Part shown: positions 20,882 through 29,624 of the stretch, piece by piece
Layout: every line of letters begins with the position of its first letter
Position numbering within the stretch: position 1 is the first letter of the stretch
Assembly: GCF_900110945.1 (NCBI RefSeq)
Contig: NZ_FOFL01000005.1
Coordinates: forward strand, 1-64,000
DNA: 64,000 nt
Direction: 5' to 3'
DNA from: Devosia sp. YR412
Lineage (GTDB): Bacteria; Pseudomonadota; Alphaproteobacteria; Rhizobiales; Devosiaceae
Translations under genes and position numbers: made by a program
Notes under the pieces: generated by a model
The model's database searches: none
What the model was told of the DNA's origin: nothing
Seen by the model: the letters and a program-made list of their open reading frames with translations, nothing else

Positions 20882-21802
20882 CTAGACGGCAAAGCTGCGC
20901 GCGGCCTTGAGGCCGGCGAGCACGATTTCGGTGGCATCCTGGGGGGCGCCGCTGGCGGCGGCCATGGCCAGCACCTGCGCATAGAGTGCGCAGAGGGCCG
21001 GCGCGCCGATCAATGGCACAGGCGCCTCGCCGATCAGATGACGGTTGCTGCCCACTTCGGTGCCGATCAACAGGCCGGAGAGAAAGCCGGCGCACCAGTC
21101 GGGCTGGCGGCCCGAGAGCAGCGACGAGGCGCGGACCTGGAACAGCGTGCCGAGCAATTGCTCGGGATGGGCGAGGCCCGCTTCGGCGCCGGCCACAAAG
21201 CCTTCGGCACGGCCGGGGCCATCGAGATCGCCACCCAGTGAATGGCGCAGCACGGAATGGGTGCGCAGCAGTTCGAACATTTCCCCGGTCATCGCCGTGG
21301 AAAAATGCTCGATGCGGGTGCCCGAGAGCTGGGCCCATTTTGAATGGGTGCCGGGCATGCAGACCATGCCGGAATAGTTTGGATGCAGCGCTGCCAGACC
21401 CAGCAACTGGGTTTCCTCGCCGCGCATCACATTGTCGGCGCCGGCCTTCTGGCAAACGCCGGGCAGGATCGACGCGCGAATGGCGCTGTCGCCCATGTCT
21501 GGATGCACCGCGCCTTCAAGCAGGCCGCGCAGATCGGTCGGGGCTTCGAGATAGGGGGCTTCAAGCCAGCCCTGGCGGGCGCCGGCCATGCCGCAAATCA
21601 GAACCTCCAGCGGGCCGGAGCGGTTTGCCGTCACACCCTCGAGCAATTCGGCCAGCGCTGCGGGAAACTCCTCGCGCGTCAGCTTGCCCATGCCTTTGGG
21701 CGATGCCTTTTCGAACACCGCTGCACCATCGGGGCCAATGCCCCAGCCGCGGAGGTTGGATGTCCCCCAGTCCACGGCAACCCAATCAACGCTCTCAGTC
21801 AC
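20882..21802 (-). CDS. dgoK: 2-dehydro-3-deoxygalactonokinase
   Basis: KDGal kinase, 306 aa, phosphorylating 2-keto-3-deoxygalactonate at C6. The N-terminal phosphate-binding motif VDWGTSNLRG and LICGMAGARQGW are typical of DgoK. I chose GTG 21802, preceded on the minus strand by GGTGAGGA at good spacing; an open extension of 32 codons upstream is Arg-rich and does not resemble the family. It is the first gene of the minus-strand galactonate operon, whose promoter should lie in the 289-base divergent gap shared with the dehydratase gene. Confidence 0.92.
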   Translation of the reverse strand: MTESVDWVAVDWGTSNLRGWGIGPDGAAVFEKASPKGMGKLTREEFPAALAELLEGVTANRSGPLEVLICGMAGARQGWLEAPYLEAPTDLRGLLEGAVHPDMGDSAIRASILPGVCQKAGADNVMRGEETQLLGLAALHPNYSGMVCMPGTHSKWAQLSGTRIEHFSTAMTGEMFELLRTHSVLRHSLGGDLDGPGRAEGFVAGAEAGLAHPEQLLGTLFQVRASSLLSGRQPDWCAGFLSGLLIGTEVGSNRHLIGEAPVPLIGAPALCALYAQVLAMAAASGAPQDATEIVLAGLKAARSFAV

Positions 21803-22091
21803 GAAAAAATCCTCACCGCGCAGTCTGTCGCGGCGGACCCTAATGGCTGGCTTGCGTTTCAGCCAGTACGATTCTGTGGTCAGCGCGGTGGCGCACACCT
21901 GCGCCTATCACCGGATTTGGTCCCCTCGTTTGGTAAGATTTTCAGCGCGTTGAGGAAGGTCCTTGGTGGCAAATTCATCACGGCCTTCATTTGTATGATT
22001 TTTTCTTGCGAAGGGCATTCACAGCGGCTGTTTGCATGTTAGAACGACTCCAAACGCGGGCACGCGCACGCGGTCTCAAGAGGAACATCAC
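21803..22091. promoter_or_regulatory. divergent control region between dgoK and the dehydratase
   Basis: This 289-base gap must hold promoters for both directions. A TATGAT at 21994-21999 is a good -10 candidate toward the dehydratase but has no convincing -35. TTGTATGAT-type bases at 21991 recall GntR-family half sites, but I see no complete palindrome. No regulator gene is linked to the block. Confidence 0.35.
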
Positions 22092-23900
22092 ATGACGGCA
22101 GACAACGCCGGTTCGGCCCCCAAGAAACTGCGTTCGCGCGCCTGGTTCGACAATCCGGACAATCCGGACATGACCGCGCTCTATCTCGAGCGCTACATGA
22201 ATTTCGGCGTGTCGCGCGAAGAGCTGCAGTCGGATAAGCCGATCATCGGCATTGCCCAGACCGGCTCGGACCTCAGCCCCTGCAACCGTCATCACATCGT
22301 CCTGGCCGAGCGCGTGCGTGAAGGCATCCGTGAAGCCGGTGGCATTGCCATCGAATTCCCGGTGCATCCGATCCAAGAAACCGGCAAGCGCCCGACCGCC
22401 GGCCTTGACCGTAACCTGGCCTATCTTGGCCTGGTGGAAGTGCTCTATGGCTATCCGTTGGATGGCGTGGTGCTCACCATCGGCTGCGACAAGACCACTC
22501 CGGCCATGCTGATGGGTGCGGCGACGGTGAATATTCCGGCGATCGCGCTGTCGGTTGGGCCCATGCTGAATGGCTGGCACAAGGGCGAGCGCACCGGTTC
22601 GGGTACGATCGTCTGGAAGGCGCGCCAGATGATGGCGGCCGGCGAAATCGACTATGCCCAGTTCATCGAACTGGTGGCGTCGTCGGCTCCCTCGACCGGC
22701 TATTGCAACACCATGGGCACCGCCACCACGATGAACTCGCTGGCCGAGTCGCTGGGCATGCAGCTGCCGGGTTCGGCCGCCATTCCGGCGCCCTATCGCG
22801 ACCGTCAGGAAATGGCCTATCGCACCGGCAAGCGCATCGTCGACATGGTGCATGAGGACCTGAGGCCCTCGGACATCCTGACCAAGGACAATTTCATCAA
22901 CACCATCGTCGTCAATTCGGCGATCGGTGGCTCGACCAATGCGCCGATCCATATCCAGGCCATCGCCAAGCATATCGGTGTGGAACTCGAACTGCAGGAC
23001 TTCCAGACCCATGGCCACAAGGTGCCGCTGCTGGTCAACCTGCAGCCGGCCGGCGAATATCTGGGCGAAGACTATTACCATGCCGGCGGCGTGCCGGCCG
23101 TGGTCAACGAGCTGATGAGCCAGGGCCTGATCCGCGAGAACGCGCCGACGGTCAACGGCAAGACCATTGGCGAGAACTGCCGCAACACGACGATCCAGGA
23201 CGACAAGGTCATCCGCCGCTTCGACAATCCGCTCAAGACCGATGCGGGCTTCCTCGTGCTGCGCGGCAACCTGTTCGACAATGCCATCATGAAGACCAGC
23301 GTGATCTCCACCGAGTTCCGCGATCGATACCTCAACAACCCGGCTAGCCCCGGCGCCTTCGAGGGCAAGGCCGTGGTGTTCGATGGTCCTGAGGATTATC
23401 ACCACCGGATCGACGATCCCTCGCTCGAGATCGACGAAAACACCCTGCTGTTCATGCGCGGTGCTGGCCCGATCGGCTATCCGGGCGCGGCGGAAGTGGT
23501 CAACATGCGGCCACCGGCTTACCTGATCAAGAAGGGCATCCATGCGCTGGCCTGCATCGGTGACGGTCGCCAGTCCGGCACTTCGGGTTCGCCCTCGATC
23601 CTCAACGCTTCCCCGGAAGCGGCAGCGGGCGGCAATCTCGCTATCCTCAAGACCGGCGATCGCGTGCGTATCGACCTCAACCTCGGCCAGGCCAATATCC
23701 TGATCTCGGACGAGGAAATCGCTACCCGTCGCGCGGCCCTGGAAGCCTCGGGCGGCTACAAGTTCCCCAAGCACCAGACCCCTTGGCAGGAAATCCAGCG
23801 CGGTATCGTCGGCCAGCTCGGCGACGGCGCTATCCTCAAGCCCGCCGAAAAGTACCAGCGCATCGCCCAGACCAATGGCATTCCGCGCGACAACCATTGA
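22092..23900 (+). CDS. IlvD/Edd family sugar-acid dehydratase, xylonate-dehydratase type
   Basis: Iron-sulfur dehydratase, 602 aa, turning an aldonate into its 2-keto-3-deoxy acid. From memory it aligns along its whole length with Caulobacter XylD (FRSRDWFDNP.., TALYLER, GSDxSPCNR, ending PRxNH). Putative cluster ligands are Cys64 (SDLSPCNR), Cys132 (IGCDKTTPA) and Cys205 (GYCNTMGTA). ATG 22092 has AAGAGGA upstream; a 20-codon extension is unlikely. It is divergent from the dgoK operon, so it may act on galactonate (or fuconate) here rather than, or as well as, xylonate. A strong terminator follows. Confidence 0.88.
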   Translation: MTADNAGSAPKKLRSRAWFDNPDNPDMTALYLERYMNFGVSREELQSDKPIIGIAQTGSDLSPCNRHHIVLAERVREGIREAGGIAIEFPVHPIQETGKRPTAGLDRNLAYLGLVEVLYGYPLDGVVLTIGCDKTTPAMLMGAATVNIPAIALSVGPMLNGWHKGERTGSGTIVWKARQMMAAGEIDYAQFIELVASSAPSTGYCNTMGTATTMNSLAESLGMQLPGSAAIPAPYRDRQEMAYRTGKRIVDMVHEDLRPSDILTKDNFINTIVVNSAIGGSTNAPIHIQAIAKHIGVELELQDFQTHGHKVPLLVNLQPAGEYLGEDYYHAGGVPAVVNELMSQGLIRENAPTVNGKTIGENCRNTTIQDDKVIRRFDNPLKTDAGFLVLRGNLFDNAIMKTSVISTEFRDRYLNNPASPGAFEGKAVVFDGPEDYHHRIDDPSLEIDENTLLFMRGAGPIGYPGAAEVVNMRPPAYLIKKGIHALACIGDGRQSGTSGSPSILNASPEAAAGGNLAILKTGDRVRIDLNLGQANILISDEEIATRRAALEASGGYKFPKHQTPWQEIQRGIVGQLGDGAILKPAEKYQRIAQTNGIPRDNH

Positions 23901-23920
23901 TCGGCAACGATCTTGTTACG

Positions 23921-23951
23921 AAAGGCCCGCCCCCTGGCGGGCCTTTTTGTT
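23921..23951 (+). terminator. intrinsic terminator of the dehydratase gene
   Basis: GGCCCGCC (23924-23931) pairs with GGCGGGCC (23936-23943) over a CCCT loop, followed by TTTTTGTTTG. Confidence 0.92.
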
Positions 23952-23975
23952 TGTCGGATTGGTCGGATGCCAAAG

Positions 23976-24013
23976 GCCAAAAGAAAAGGCCACCGCGACG
24001 GATCGCGGTGGCC
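23976..24013 (-). terminator. intrinsic terminator of the cold-shock gene
   Basis: An 11-bp perfect stem, GGCCACCGCGA (23988-23998) with TCGCGGTGGCC (24003-24013), and a 4-base loop. On the minus strand it is followed by TTTTCTTTT. It lies 43 bases past the cold-shock stop. Confidence 0.92.
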
Positions 24014-24056
24014 TTAACCGAGCAGCGCCGAAGCGCGCTCGCCAGTTCTAGAAAGA

Positions 24057-24269
24057 CTAGAGCAGGGTCAGGTTGGTTGCCGATTCCTTGCCGTCGCGGC
24101 CGGTCTCGAGCTCGTAGGTCACCTTGTCGTTTTCGTACAGGCCCTGCAGGCCCGAACGCTGAACGGCGGAGATGTGGACGAAGGCATCCTTGCCGCCATT
24201 TTCAGGCGAAATGAAGCCGAAGCCCTTGGTGGTGTTGAAGAACTTAACGGTGCCGGTGATCAGGGCCAT
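24057..24269 (-). CDS. cold-shock domain protein
   Basis: CspA-family RNA chaperone, 70 aa, a single five-stranded OB fold binding single-stranded RNA/DNA. RNP1 (KGFGFISPE) and RNP2 (DAFVHISAV) are both intact. ATG 24269 gives MALITGTVKFF, the standard start; upstream in-frame codons belong to the leader. AAAGGAT precedes the start. A long leader with several hairpins lies upstream (24270 to about 24500), as in cold-inducible csp genes. It has its own intrinsic terminator, so it is probably monocistronic. Confidence 0.95.
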   Translation of the reverse strand: MALITGTVKFFNTTKGFGFISPENGGKDAFVHISAVQRSGLQGLYENDKVTYELETGRDGKESATNLTLL

Positions 24270-24549
24270 GATAGTATCCTTTTGCTCGAAACGAGCGGTT
24301 ATCCAGTGGCAACACGCCAAAGGGACATAACGTTCGCATGGTCGAGAAGGAAGCCACGGTCCGGCGAACCGGCATTAGGCAGCCGACTTAGGCTGAAAAC
24401 GTATGAGACATATGTGGCACGGAACGAAGCCGTCTGCAAGGTCTTGTCTAGCAATGACTTTTGCGTTCTGCCCCGACGCCAAGGAAAGTCATTGCGAACA
24501 CTGGCAAAAAGTCCGCTCCGGCAAGCAAGTGCGGGTGGAAGCGTCCAGC
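24270..24549 (-). promoter_or_regulatory. long structured leader/upstream region of the cold-shock gene
   Basis: No protein gene is supported in this stretch; short open frames on both strands look random. Read on the minus strand it contains small hairpins, including CAGCC..GGCTG and CCGG-TTCG-CCGG between about 24355 and 24395, consistent with a folded cold-shock leader. I could not identify a convincing promoter. Confidence 0.4.
24451..24495. repeat. long inverted repeat upstream of the cold-shock gene
   Basis: GCAATGACTTT (24451-24461) and AAAGTCATTGC (24485-24495) are perfect 11-base inverted arms. Inside, GCGT and ACGC can extend the stem. No T run follows in either direction, so it is not an ordinary terminator. 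Confidence 0.6.
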
Positions 24550-24591
24550 TCAAAACACAACGGCCCTGCTGCGGGTAAGCGCAACAGAGCC
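24550..24591 (-). terminator. intrinsic terminator of lexA
   Basis: Read on the minus strand, GGCTCTGTTGCG (24591-24580) pairs with CGCAGCAGGGCC (24573-24562), 12 pairs including two G-T, then GTTGTGTTTTG. It begins 25 bases after the lexA stop. Confidence 0.8.
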
Positions 24592-24616
24592 GGGCATGGA
24601 GGACTGACAGTAACGT

Positions 24617-25333
24617 TCAGTATTTCCGTAACAGGCCGACCAGACGGCCCTGCACCTTGACGCGGTCTGGCGGGAAGATACGGGTCTCATAGGCCGGATT
24701 GGCGGCTTCCAGCGCTACCGTATTGCCCTTGCGGCGCAGGCGCTTGAGGGTGGCTTCTTCGTCATCGACCAAGGCCACGATGATCTCGCCTGTGGAGGCC
24801 TGATCCTGCTTCTTGATGAGAACCGTGTCGCCATCGAAAATGCCGGCATCGATCATCGAGTCGCCGCGCACTTCGAGCGCATAATGCTCGCCAGCCCCCA
24901 GCATTTCGGGCGGCACCATGATGGTGTGGGAATGGGTCTGGATCGCCTCGATCGGCGTACCGGCGGCGATGCGACCCATGACCGGAATGGAGATCGGCCG
25001 CGCATAATCTTCCTGCACCGTCATCGCCCGCGACACCGGCGCCGCAACCTTGCCGAGACTGCCTTCGATCACCGATGGCTCAAAGCGCGCCTTGCGGCCG
25101 CCAAGCGAGGGGTTCATCGAATCGGGGAGCTTCACCACTTCCAGCGCCCGCGCCCGATTGGGCAGGCGGCGGATGAAGCCGCGCTCTTCCAGCGCCGTGA
25201 TCAGGCGGTGAATGCCCGACTTGGATGCCAGGTCGAGCGCATCCTTCATTTCGTCAAATGATGGCGGGATGCCGCTTTCCTTCATCCGTTCGTGGATGAA
25301 CATCAGCAGCTCGTGTTGTTTGCGCGTGAGCAT
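24617..25333 (-). CDS. lexA: SOS repressor LexA
   Basis: LexA, 238 aa, repressor of DNA-damage genes that self-cleaves when RecA is activated. The N-terminal winged helix ([17 protein letters not shown]) is of the alphaproteobacterial type. The cleavage bond Ala124-Gly125 lies in [11 protein letters not shown]. The catalytic dyad is Ser159 (RGDSMIDAG) and Lys197 (EATLKR). Two alphaproteobacterial SOS boxes precede the gene, one over its -10 box, so it is autoregulated. An intrinsic terminator follows. It lies downstream of moeA on the same strand, but with its own promoter. Confidence 0.97.
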   Translation of the reverse strand: MLTRKQHELLMFIHERMKESGIPPSFDEMKDALDLASKSGIHRLITALEERGFIRRLPNRARALEVVKLPDSMNPSLGGRKARFEPSVIEGSLGKVAAPVSRAMTVQEDYARPISIPVMGRIAAGTPIEAIQTHSHTIMVPPEMLGAGEHYALEVRGDSMIDAGIFDGDTVLIKKQDQASTGEIIVALVDDEEATLKRLRRKGNTVALEAANPAYETRIFPPDRVKVQGRLVGLLRKY

Positions 25334-25355
25334 GGGCCCCTCGGGGAGAGAATCG

Positions 25356-25370
25356 GAACGTAGGCAGAAC
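25356..25370. promoter_or_regulatory. SOS (LexA) box, proximal
   Basis: GAAC-N7-GAAC (25356-25359 and 25367-25370), the direct-repeat operator of alphaproteobacterial LexA, located 23 bases upstream of the lexA start and downstream of the predicted -10. Confidence 0.85.
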
Positions 25371-25380
25371 GACCATACGT

Positions 25381-25413
25381 GTTCTAGTTATGTTCTGCAA
25401 TATCCCTGCGCAA
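25381..25413 (-). promoter_or_regulatory. lexA promoter with second SOS box
   Basis: On the minus strand TTGCGC (25413-25408) and TAACTA (25390-25385) are 17 bases apart. The -10 lies exactly in the spacer of a GTTC-N7-GTTC direct repeat (+ strand 25381-25395), so LexA binding would block polymerase. Confidence 0.8.
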
Positions 25414-25439
25414 ATTCACAGTATTGGCGCTGTCAGCGC

Positions 25440-26642
25440 TCAAAAGTGGTCGAGCGGAATGGCTTCCACAATGCTGCCCATGGCTTGGCCGGGGTCGTGT
25501 TCGGGCTGGACGATCAACATGTCGGCCTGGGCTAGCGACGAGGTATGGCCGCTATCGGTCTGCGATATCGCCAGGAGCTGCGGGCCGGTCGGCGTGTGCA
25601 GCAGTTGCGCGCGCATGAAGTGGCGGCGGGCGGTATTGGGCGGCGTCGGTGCGGCGAGAGGCAGGCGCCAGAGCGCGGGTTCTGGATAGCCGAGCCATTT
25701 CCGCAGGGCCGGGCGGATGAACACCATGGCGGTGACCATGGCCGAAACCGGATTGCCGGGCAGACCGAACACCAGCGTCCTGCCGCGCGTGCCGAACATC
25801 AGCGGCTTGCCGGGGCGCATGTTGATCTTCCAGAAATCGAGCGTCACGCCGAGATCGAGCAGGATGTCCTGGACGATGTCGTGATCGCCGACGCTGGCGC
25901 CGCCGGTGGTGATGACGATGTCCGGGGCGCTGGCAAAGACCTCGTCCAGCTTGGCCCTTAGGTCTTCGCGCGTGTCGCGGGCGATGCCGTGATCCACAAC
26001 GCTTTCTGCATAAGGAATCAGCATTGGACGGAGGCCAAAGCTGTTGGAGGCGACGATCTGGTCAGCGCCCAGCGACGAGCCGGGCAGTACCAGTTCATCG
26101 CCGGTCGCCAAGAGGCTGACGCGCGGGCGCCTGGCCACTTCCAGCGTCGCAGCATTGGCGGCGGCGGCAACGGCGAGTTGCATTGGCGCCAGACGGACAC
26201 CGGGCTCGATCAGCGACTGCCCGCGGGCAAAATCATTGCCCAAGGGGCGGATGCTATGGCCGAGCCGGGCAGGGGTGGTAAAGGAGACAAAGTCGCCATC
26301 GGCAATGGCTTCTTCCTGCATGATCACCGTATCGGCGCCTGACGGTACGGGCGCCCCGGTAAAGATGCGCACGGCCTCGCCAGAGCCAAGCGTGCCGGAA
26401 AAGCCGGCGCCGGCCTGCGACATGCCGACGAGCTTTAGCCGCTGGCCGTCCACGACATCGCTTGCACGCATGGCATAGCCGTCCATGGCGCTGGCATTGA
26501 AGGGCGGCTGGTCATGGGTGGCAATAACGAGCTTGAGCAGCACGCGGCCGGCCGCATCAGAAAGCGTCACAGTTTCCGACATCGGCGCGGGCACGCGCTT
26601 GAGGATCGCAGCAATGGCGTCATCGACGGGAAGCAGGCTCAC
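25440..26642 (-). CDS. moeA: molybdopterin molybdenumtransferase
   Basis: MoeA, 400 aa, inserting molybdate into adenylylated molybdopterin in molybdenum cofactor synthesis. N-terminal domains I/II carry [13 protein letters not shown] and [18 protein letters not shown]; the MoCF domain has [11 protein letters not shown] near residue 245; a C-terminal beta domain follows. The start is GTG 26642, overlapping the moaC stop (GTGA). The moaC-moeA pair sits at the end of a trp operon, an arrangement I remember from rhizobiales, and precedes lexA. Confidence 0.95.
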   Translation of the reverse strand: MSLLPVDDAIAAILKRVPAPMSETVTLSDAAGRVLLKLVIATHDQPPFNASAMDGYAMRASDVVDGQRLKLVGMSQAGAGFSGTLGSGEAVRIFTGAPVPSGADTVIMQEEAIADGDFVSFTTPARLGHSIRPLGNDFARGQSLIEPGVRLAPMQLAVAAAANAATLEVARRPRVSLLATGDELVLPGSSLGADQIVASNSFGLRPMLIPYAESVVDHGIARDTREDLRAKLDEVFASAPDIVITTGGASVGDHDIVQDILLDLGVTLDFWKINMRPGKPLMFGTRGRTLVFGLPGNPVSAMVTAMVFIRPALRKWLGYPEPALWRLPLAAPTPPNTARRHFMRAQLLHTPTGPQLLAISQTDSGHTSSLAQADMLIVQPEHDPGQAMGSIVEAIPLDHF

Positions 26643-27112
26643 CGGGAAAAATCGCCGGACTTGCCGCCGGATTTTTCCAGCAGACAGATATCGGTAATGG
26701 TCATGGCGCGGTCGATGGCCTTGGCCATGTCATAGAGCGTCAGGGCCGCCGTCGACGCTGCGACCAGCGCTTCCATCTCTACGCCGGTCTGGCCGGTGGT
26801 CTCGGCAAGTGCCTGGATCAGAATAGCGGCGTCGCCATCACCCTCGATCTCGACGCTGACCTTGGTCAGCGGAATTGGATGGCACAGCGGGATCAGCTCG
26901 GCGGTCTTCTTGGCCGCCATGATGCCTGCAATACGGGCCACGGCCAGCGCATCGCCCTTTTTCAACCCGCCACCGAGAATCGTGCTGATCGTCTCCGGCT
27001 TACCGAGAATTCTGGCCTGCGCCACGGCTCGCCGACGGGTAACCGCTTTGTCACCGATATCGACGATATGGGCCTCGCCCCGCTCGTTGAGGTGGGTGAG
27101 GCCGCCCGTCAT
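26639..27112 (-). CDS. moaC: cyclic pyranopterin monophosphate synthase
   Basis: MoaC, 157 aa, forming cyclic pyranopterin monophosphate from the MoaA product. Motifs include [21 protein letters not shown] and the conserved Lys-rich [12 protein letters not shown] stretch. ATG 27112 overlaps the trpC stop by one base (TGATG), suggesting translation reinitiation. Its stop overlaps the moeA GTG. Length is usual for the family. Confidence 0.96.
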   Translation of the reverse strand: MTGGLTHLNERGEAHIVDIGDKAVTRRRAVAQARILGKPETISTILGGGLKKGDALAVARIAGIMAAKKTAELIPLCHPIPLTKVSVEIEGDGDAAILIQALAETTGQTGVEMEALVAASTAALTLYDMAKAIDRAMTITDICLLEKSGGKSGDFSR

Positions 27113-27924
27113 CAGCGCACCGTCTCGGCGGCACCCATCAGCAGCGCGCGGGTGGCGGCCGCGACGTCGTCCTGGCGCATCAGCGATTCACCGACGAGGA
27201 AGGTGCCGATATTGGCGCGCTGGTCCAGCATCACGACATGGTCGTGGTTGACGATGCCGCTCTCGCTGACCAGCAACGTGCCCGCGGGCACACCGATAGC
27301 GAGGTTGACCGACGTTTCGAGCGTCGTCTCGAAGGTGCGCAGGTTGCGGTTGTTGATGCCGATGAAGGGCGCGCCCAGCGCCAGCGCACGGTCGAGCTCG
27401 AGCTGGTCATGCACTTCCACCAGCGCATCCATGCCCCATTCCTCGGCGGCATCGAGCAGGTAGCGGGCGACGTCGTCGCCGACGGCGGCAAGGATGATCA
27501 GAATGCAATCGGCGCCCCAGGCGCGGGCTTCGGCGACCTGATAGGTCTCGAACAGAAAGTCCTTGCGCAGCACCGGCAGGTTGGTCGCGGCGCGGGCCTC
27601 GATCAGATAGCTGGGCGACCCCTGAAAGCTTGGACGGTCGGTGAGGACAGAAAGACAGGCAGCACCGGCCGATTCATAGGCGCGGGCGATTTCGGCCGGG
27701 TTGAAGTCGGCGCGGATCAGGCCCTTGGAGGGGCTGGCCTTCTTCACCTCGGCAATCAGCGCATATTTGCCGGCGGCGCGCTTGGCCTTGATGGATTTGA
27801 CGAAACCGCGTGGCGCGGGCTGGTCATGCGCCTGGGCCACCACTTCGGCCCAGGGCCGCATGGCCTTGGCGGCAGCGATTTCCTCGCGCTTATAGGCTTC
27901 GATCTGCTGGAGAATATCGCTCAT
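27112..27924 (-). CDS. trpC: indole-3-glycerol phosphate synthase
   Basis: TrpC, 270 aa, a TIM-barrel enzyme closing the indole ring of CdRP. Seen are the N-terminal [12 protein letters not shown] (catalytic Lys), [22 protein letters not shown], and [12 protein letters not shown] chose ATG 27924 because it overlaps the trpD stop as TGATG; a TTG codon immediately before is open too. It is a stand-alone TrpC, not fused to TrpF. Confidence 0.96.
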   Translation of the reverse strand: MSDILQQIEAYKREEIAAAKAMRPWAEVVAQAHDQPAPRGFVKSIKAKRAAGKYALIAEVKKASPSKGLIRADFNPAEIARAYESAGAACLSVLTDRPSFQGSPSYLIEARAATNLPVLRKDFLFETYQVAEARAWGADCILIILAAVGDDVARYLLDAAEEWGMDALVEVHDQLELDRALALGAPFIGINNRNLRTFETTLETSVNLAIGVPAGTLLVSESGIVNHDHVVMLDQRANIGTFLVGESLMRQDDVAAATRALLMGAAETVR

Positions 27925-28940
27925 CAATCGCGTCCGTTCGATACCGCCACGAGACGGGCGAGTGTCTGTTTGGCCTTCCCGGTGTCGATGGTGTCGCGCG
28001 CCAGGGCAATGCCGTCTTCGATGGTTGTGACCTTGTCGGCCACCAGGAGCGCCGCGCCAGCATTGAGCAGCACGGTCTCACGATAGGCGCCCGGCGCCCC
28101 ATCAAACAATGCGACGATAGCCGCAGCATTGTCGGACGGCTCGCCGCCGAGCAGGTCTTTCGGATCGGTCAGCTTGAGGCCGACCTGTTCGGGATGTAGT
28201 TCGAAGCTGCGCAGATCGCCATTGGCAATCTGGGCAACGAAATTGGGCCCCGATGTCGAGAGCTCGTCGAGACCTTCGCTGGAATGGACCACCCAAGCCT
28301 TGATGGCGCGGTTTGCGAGCAGCGCCGCGGCGACCGGCTCGACCCATTGCTGGGAATAGACGCCGAGCAAGTAACGGCGGACGCCGGCCGGGTTGGACTG
28401 CGGGCCGAGCAGGTTGAACAGGGTGCGGACACCCATTTCGCTGCGCGCCGGGCCGACATGGCGCATGGCGGGGTGGTGGCTGGGCGCGAACATGAAGCCG
28501 ATGCCGGCATCGGCAATGGTCTTGCCGATCTGTTCGGGCGTCAGGTCGAGCTTGACGCCGAGGGCTTCAAGCGCCTGCGAGGAGCCTGACTTGGAGGACA
28601 GTGCCTTGTTGCCATGCTTGGCTACCGGCACGCCGGCTGCCGCCACGACGATCGCCGTGGCCGTCGAAATATTGAGGCTGCCGATCCCGTCGCCGCCGGT
28701 GCCGACGATGTCGATGGCATCTTCCGGCGCGACGACCGGCACCATCTGCTCGCGCAGGATCGAAACGGCGGCGGCAATCTCGCCGACGCTTTCACCCTTG
28801 ATGCGCATGCCCATCAGGAAGGCGCCGATCTGGCTCGGCGTGGCTTCGCCGGCCATGATGATGCGCATGACCGAGCGCATTTCCTCGCCGGTGAGATCCT
28901 TGCGGTCGGCGATCTTGTTGAGAGCCTGCTTGATATCCAT
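27924..28940 (-). CDS. trpD: anthranilate phosphoribosyltransferase
   Basis: TrpD, 338 aa, transferring phosphoribose from PRPP to anthranilate. The glycine-rich [15 protein letters not shown] near residue 80 binds [25 protein letters not shown] and the metal-binding DELSTSGPN region are present. ATG 28940 overlaps the trpG stop (TGATG); a GTG one codon earlier is an alternative. It is separate from the amidotransferase, unlike the enterobacterial fusion. Confidence 0.96.
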   Translation of the reverse strand: MDIKQALNKIADRKDLTGEEMRSVMRIIMAGEATPSQIGAFLMGMRIKGESVGEIAAAVSILREQMVPVVAPEDAIDIVGTGGDGIGSLNISTATAIVVAAAGVPVAKHGNKALSSKSGSSQALEALGVKLDLTPEQIGKTIADAGIGFMFAPSHHPAMRHVGPARSEMGVRTLFNLLGPQSNPAGVRRYLLGVYSQQWVEPVAAALLANRAIKAWVVHSSEGLDELSTSGPNFVAQIANGDLRSFELHPEQVGLKLTDPKDLLGGEPSDNAAAIVALFDGAPGAYRETVLLNAGAALLVADKVTTIEDGIALARDTIDTGKAKQTLARLVAVSNGRD

Positions 28941-29539
28941 CACGCGGCCTTCCGGGCGTTGAAGTCGCGGGCGATGTTGAGGAAATTCTGCAAGAGGGCG
29001 TGGCCGTTTTCCGAGGCAATGCTCTCGGGATGGAACTGCACGCCATGTACCGGCAGGGTCTTGTGCTGCATTCCCATGATCAGGCCGTCATCGGTCGTTG
29101 CTGTCACTTCCAGAACAGTTGGAAGCGTATCCTGCTGCACGATCAGCGAATGATAGCGCGTCGCCTCGAAATCATTGTTGAGGCCACGGAACAGGCCCTG
29201 GCCACTGTGGCGGATCTTGGAGGTCTTGCCATGCATCAGATGCGGTGCCCGGATGACATCGCCGCCCATGGCCTGGCCGATGGCCTGATGGCCGAGGCAG
29301 ACGCCGAGGATTGGCGTGGTCGCGGCAAACCGCTCGATCAGGCCGAGGCAGATGCCGGCCTCATTGGGCGTCGCCGGGCCGGGCGACAGCAGCACGGCCT
29401 CGGGGGCCATGGCGGCCACTTCGTCGAGGGTGATCTTGTCATTGCGCACGACGGTAATGTCGGCGCCCAACTCGCCCAGGAAATGGACGAGATTGTAGGT
29501 AAAGCTGTCGTAGTTATCGATGACGAGCGTGCGGGTCAT
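28940..29539 (-). CDS. trpG: anthranilate synthase glutamine amidotransferase subunit
   Basis: Class I glutamine amidotransferase, 199 aa, supplying ammonia to TrpE. The opening [19 protein letters not shown], nucleophile Cys in [10 protein letters not shown] and [12 protein letters not shown] are diagnostic. A homologous PabA role in folate synthesis is possible since alphaproteobacteria often share one subunit. GGAG precedes ATG 29539. Unlike the other trp junctions, it is separated from trpE by 84 bases, which hold a short frame with two Trp codons. Confidence 0.95.
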   Translation of the reverse strand: MTRTLVIDNYDSFTYNLVHFLGELGADITVVRNDKITLDEVAAMAPEAVLLSPGPATPNEAGICLGLIERFAATTPILGVCLGHQAIGQAMGGDVIRAPHLMHGKTSKIRHSGQGLFRGLNNDFEATRYHSLIVQQDTLPTVLEVTATTDDGLIMGMQHKTLPVHGVQFHPESIASENGHALLQNFLNIARDFNARKAA

Positions 29540-29579
29540 ATCTGGCTCCAGCGCTTCTATGGGGCAACGGGTTCGGTGT

Positions 29580-29624
29580 TCAGAACCACGTCCGCCATCG
29601 ATGTTGATTGGTGATCTGCGCCAT
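29580..29624 (-). other. 14-codon frame with two Trp codons between trpE and trpG
   Basis: Read on the minus strand, an ATG overlapping the trpE stop as TGATG opens the frame [14 protein letters not shown], then stop. The overlap is the same type used at trpG-trpD, trpD-trpC and trpC-moaC. Two of the last five residues are Trp. GGTTC and GAACC can pair around the stop. It may be a translated leader sensing tryptophan, the remnant of a lost gene, or chance. Confidence 0.25.

Noticed and set aside
24299..24578. Open frames on both strands between lexA and the cold-shock gene
   Set aside because: They cross hairpins and the lexA terminator, and their translated sequence looks random.
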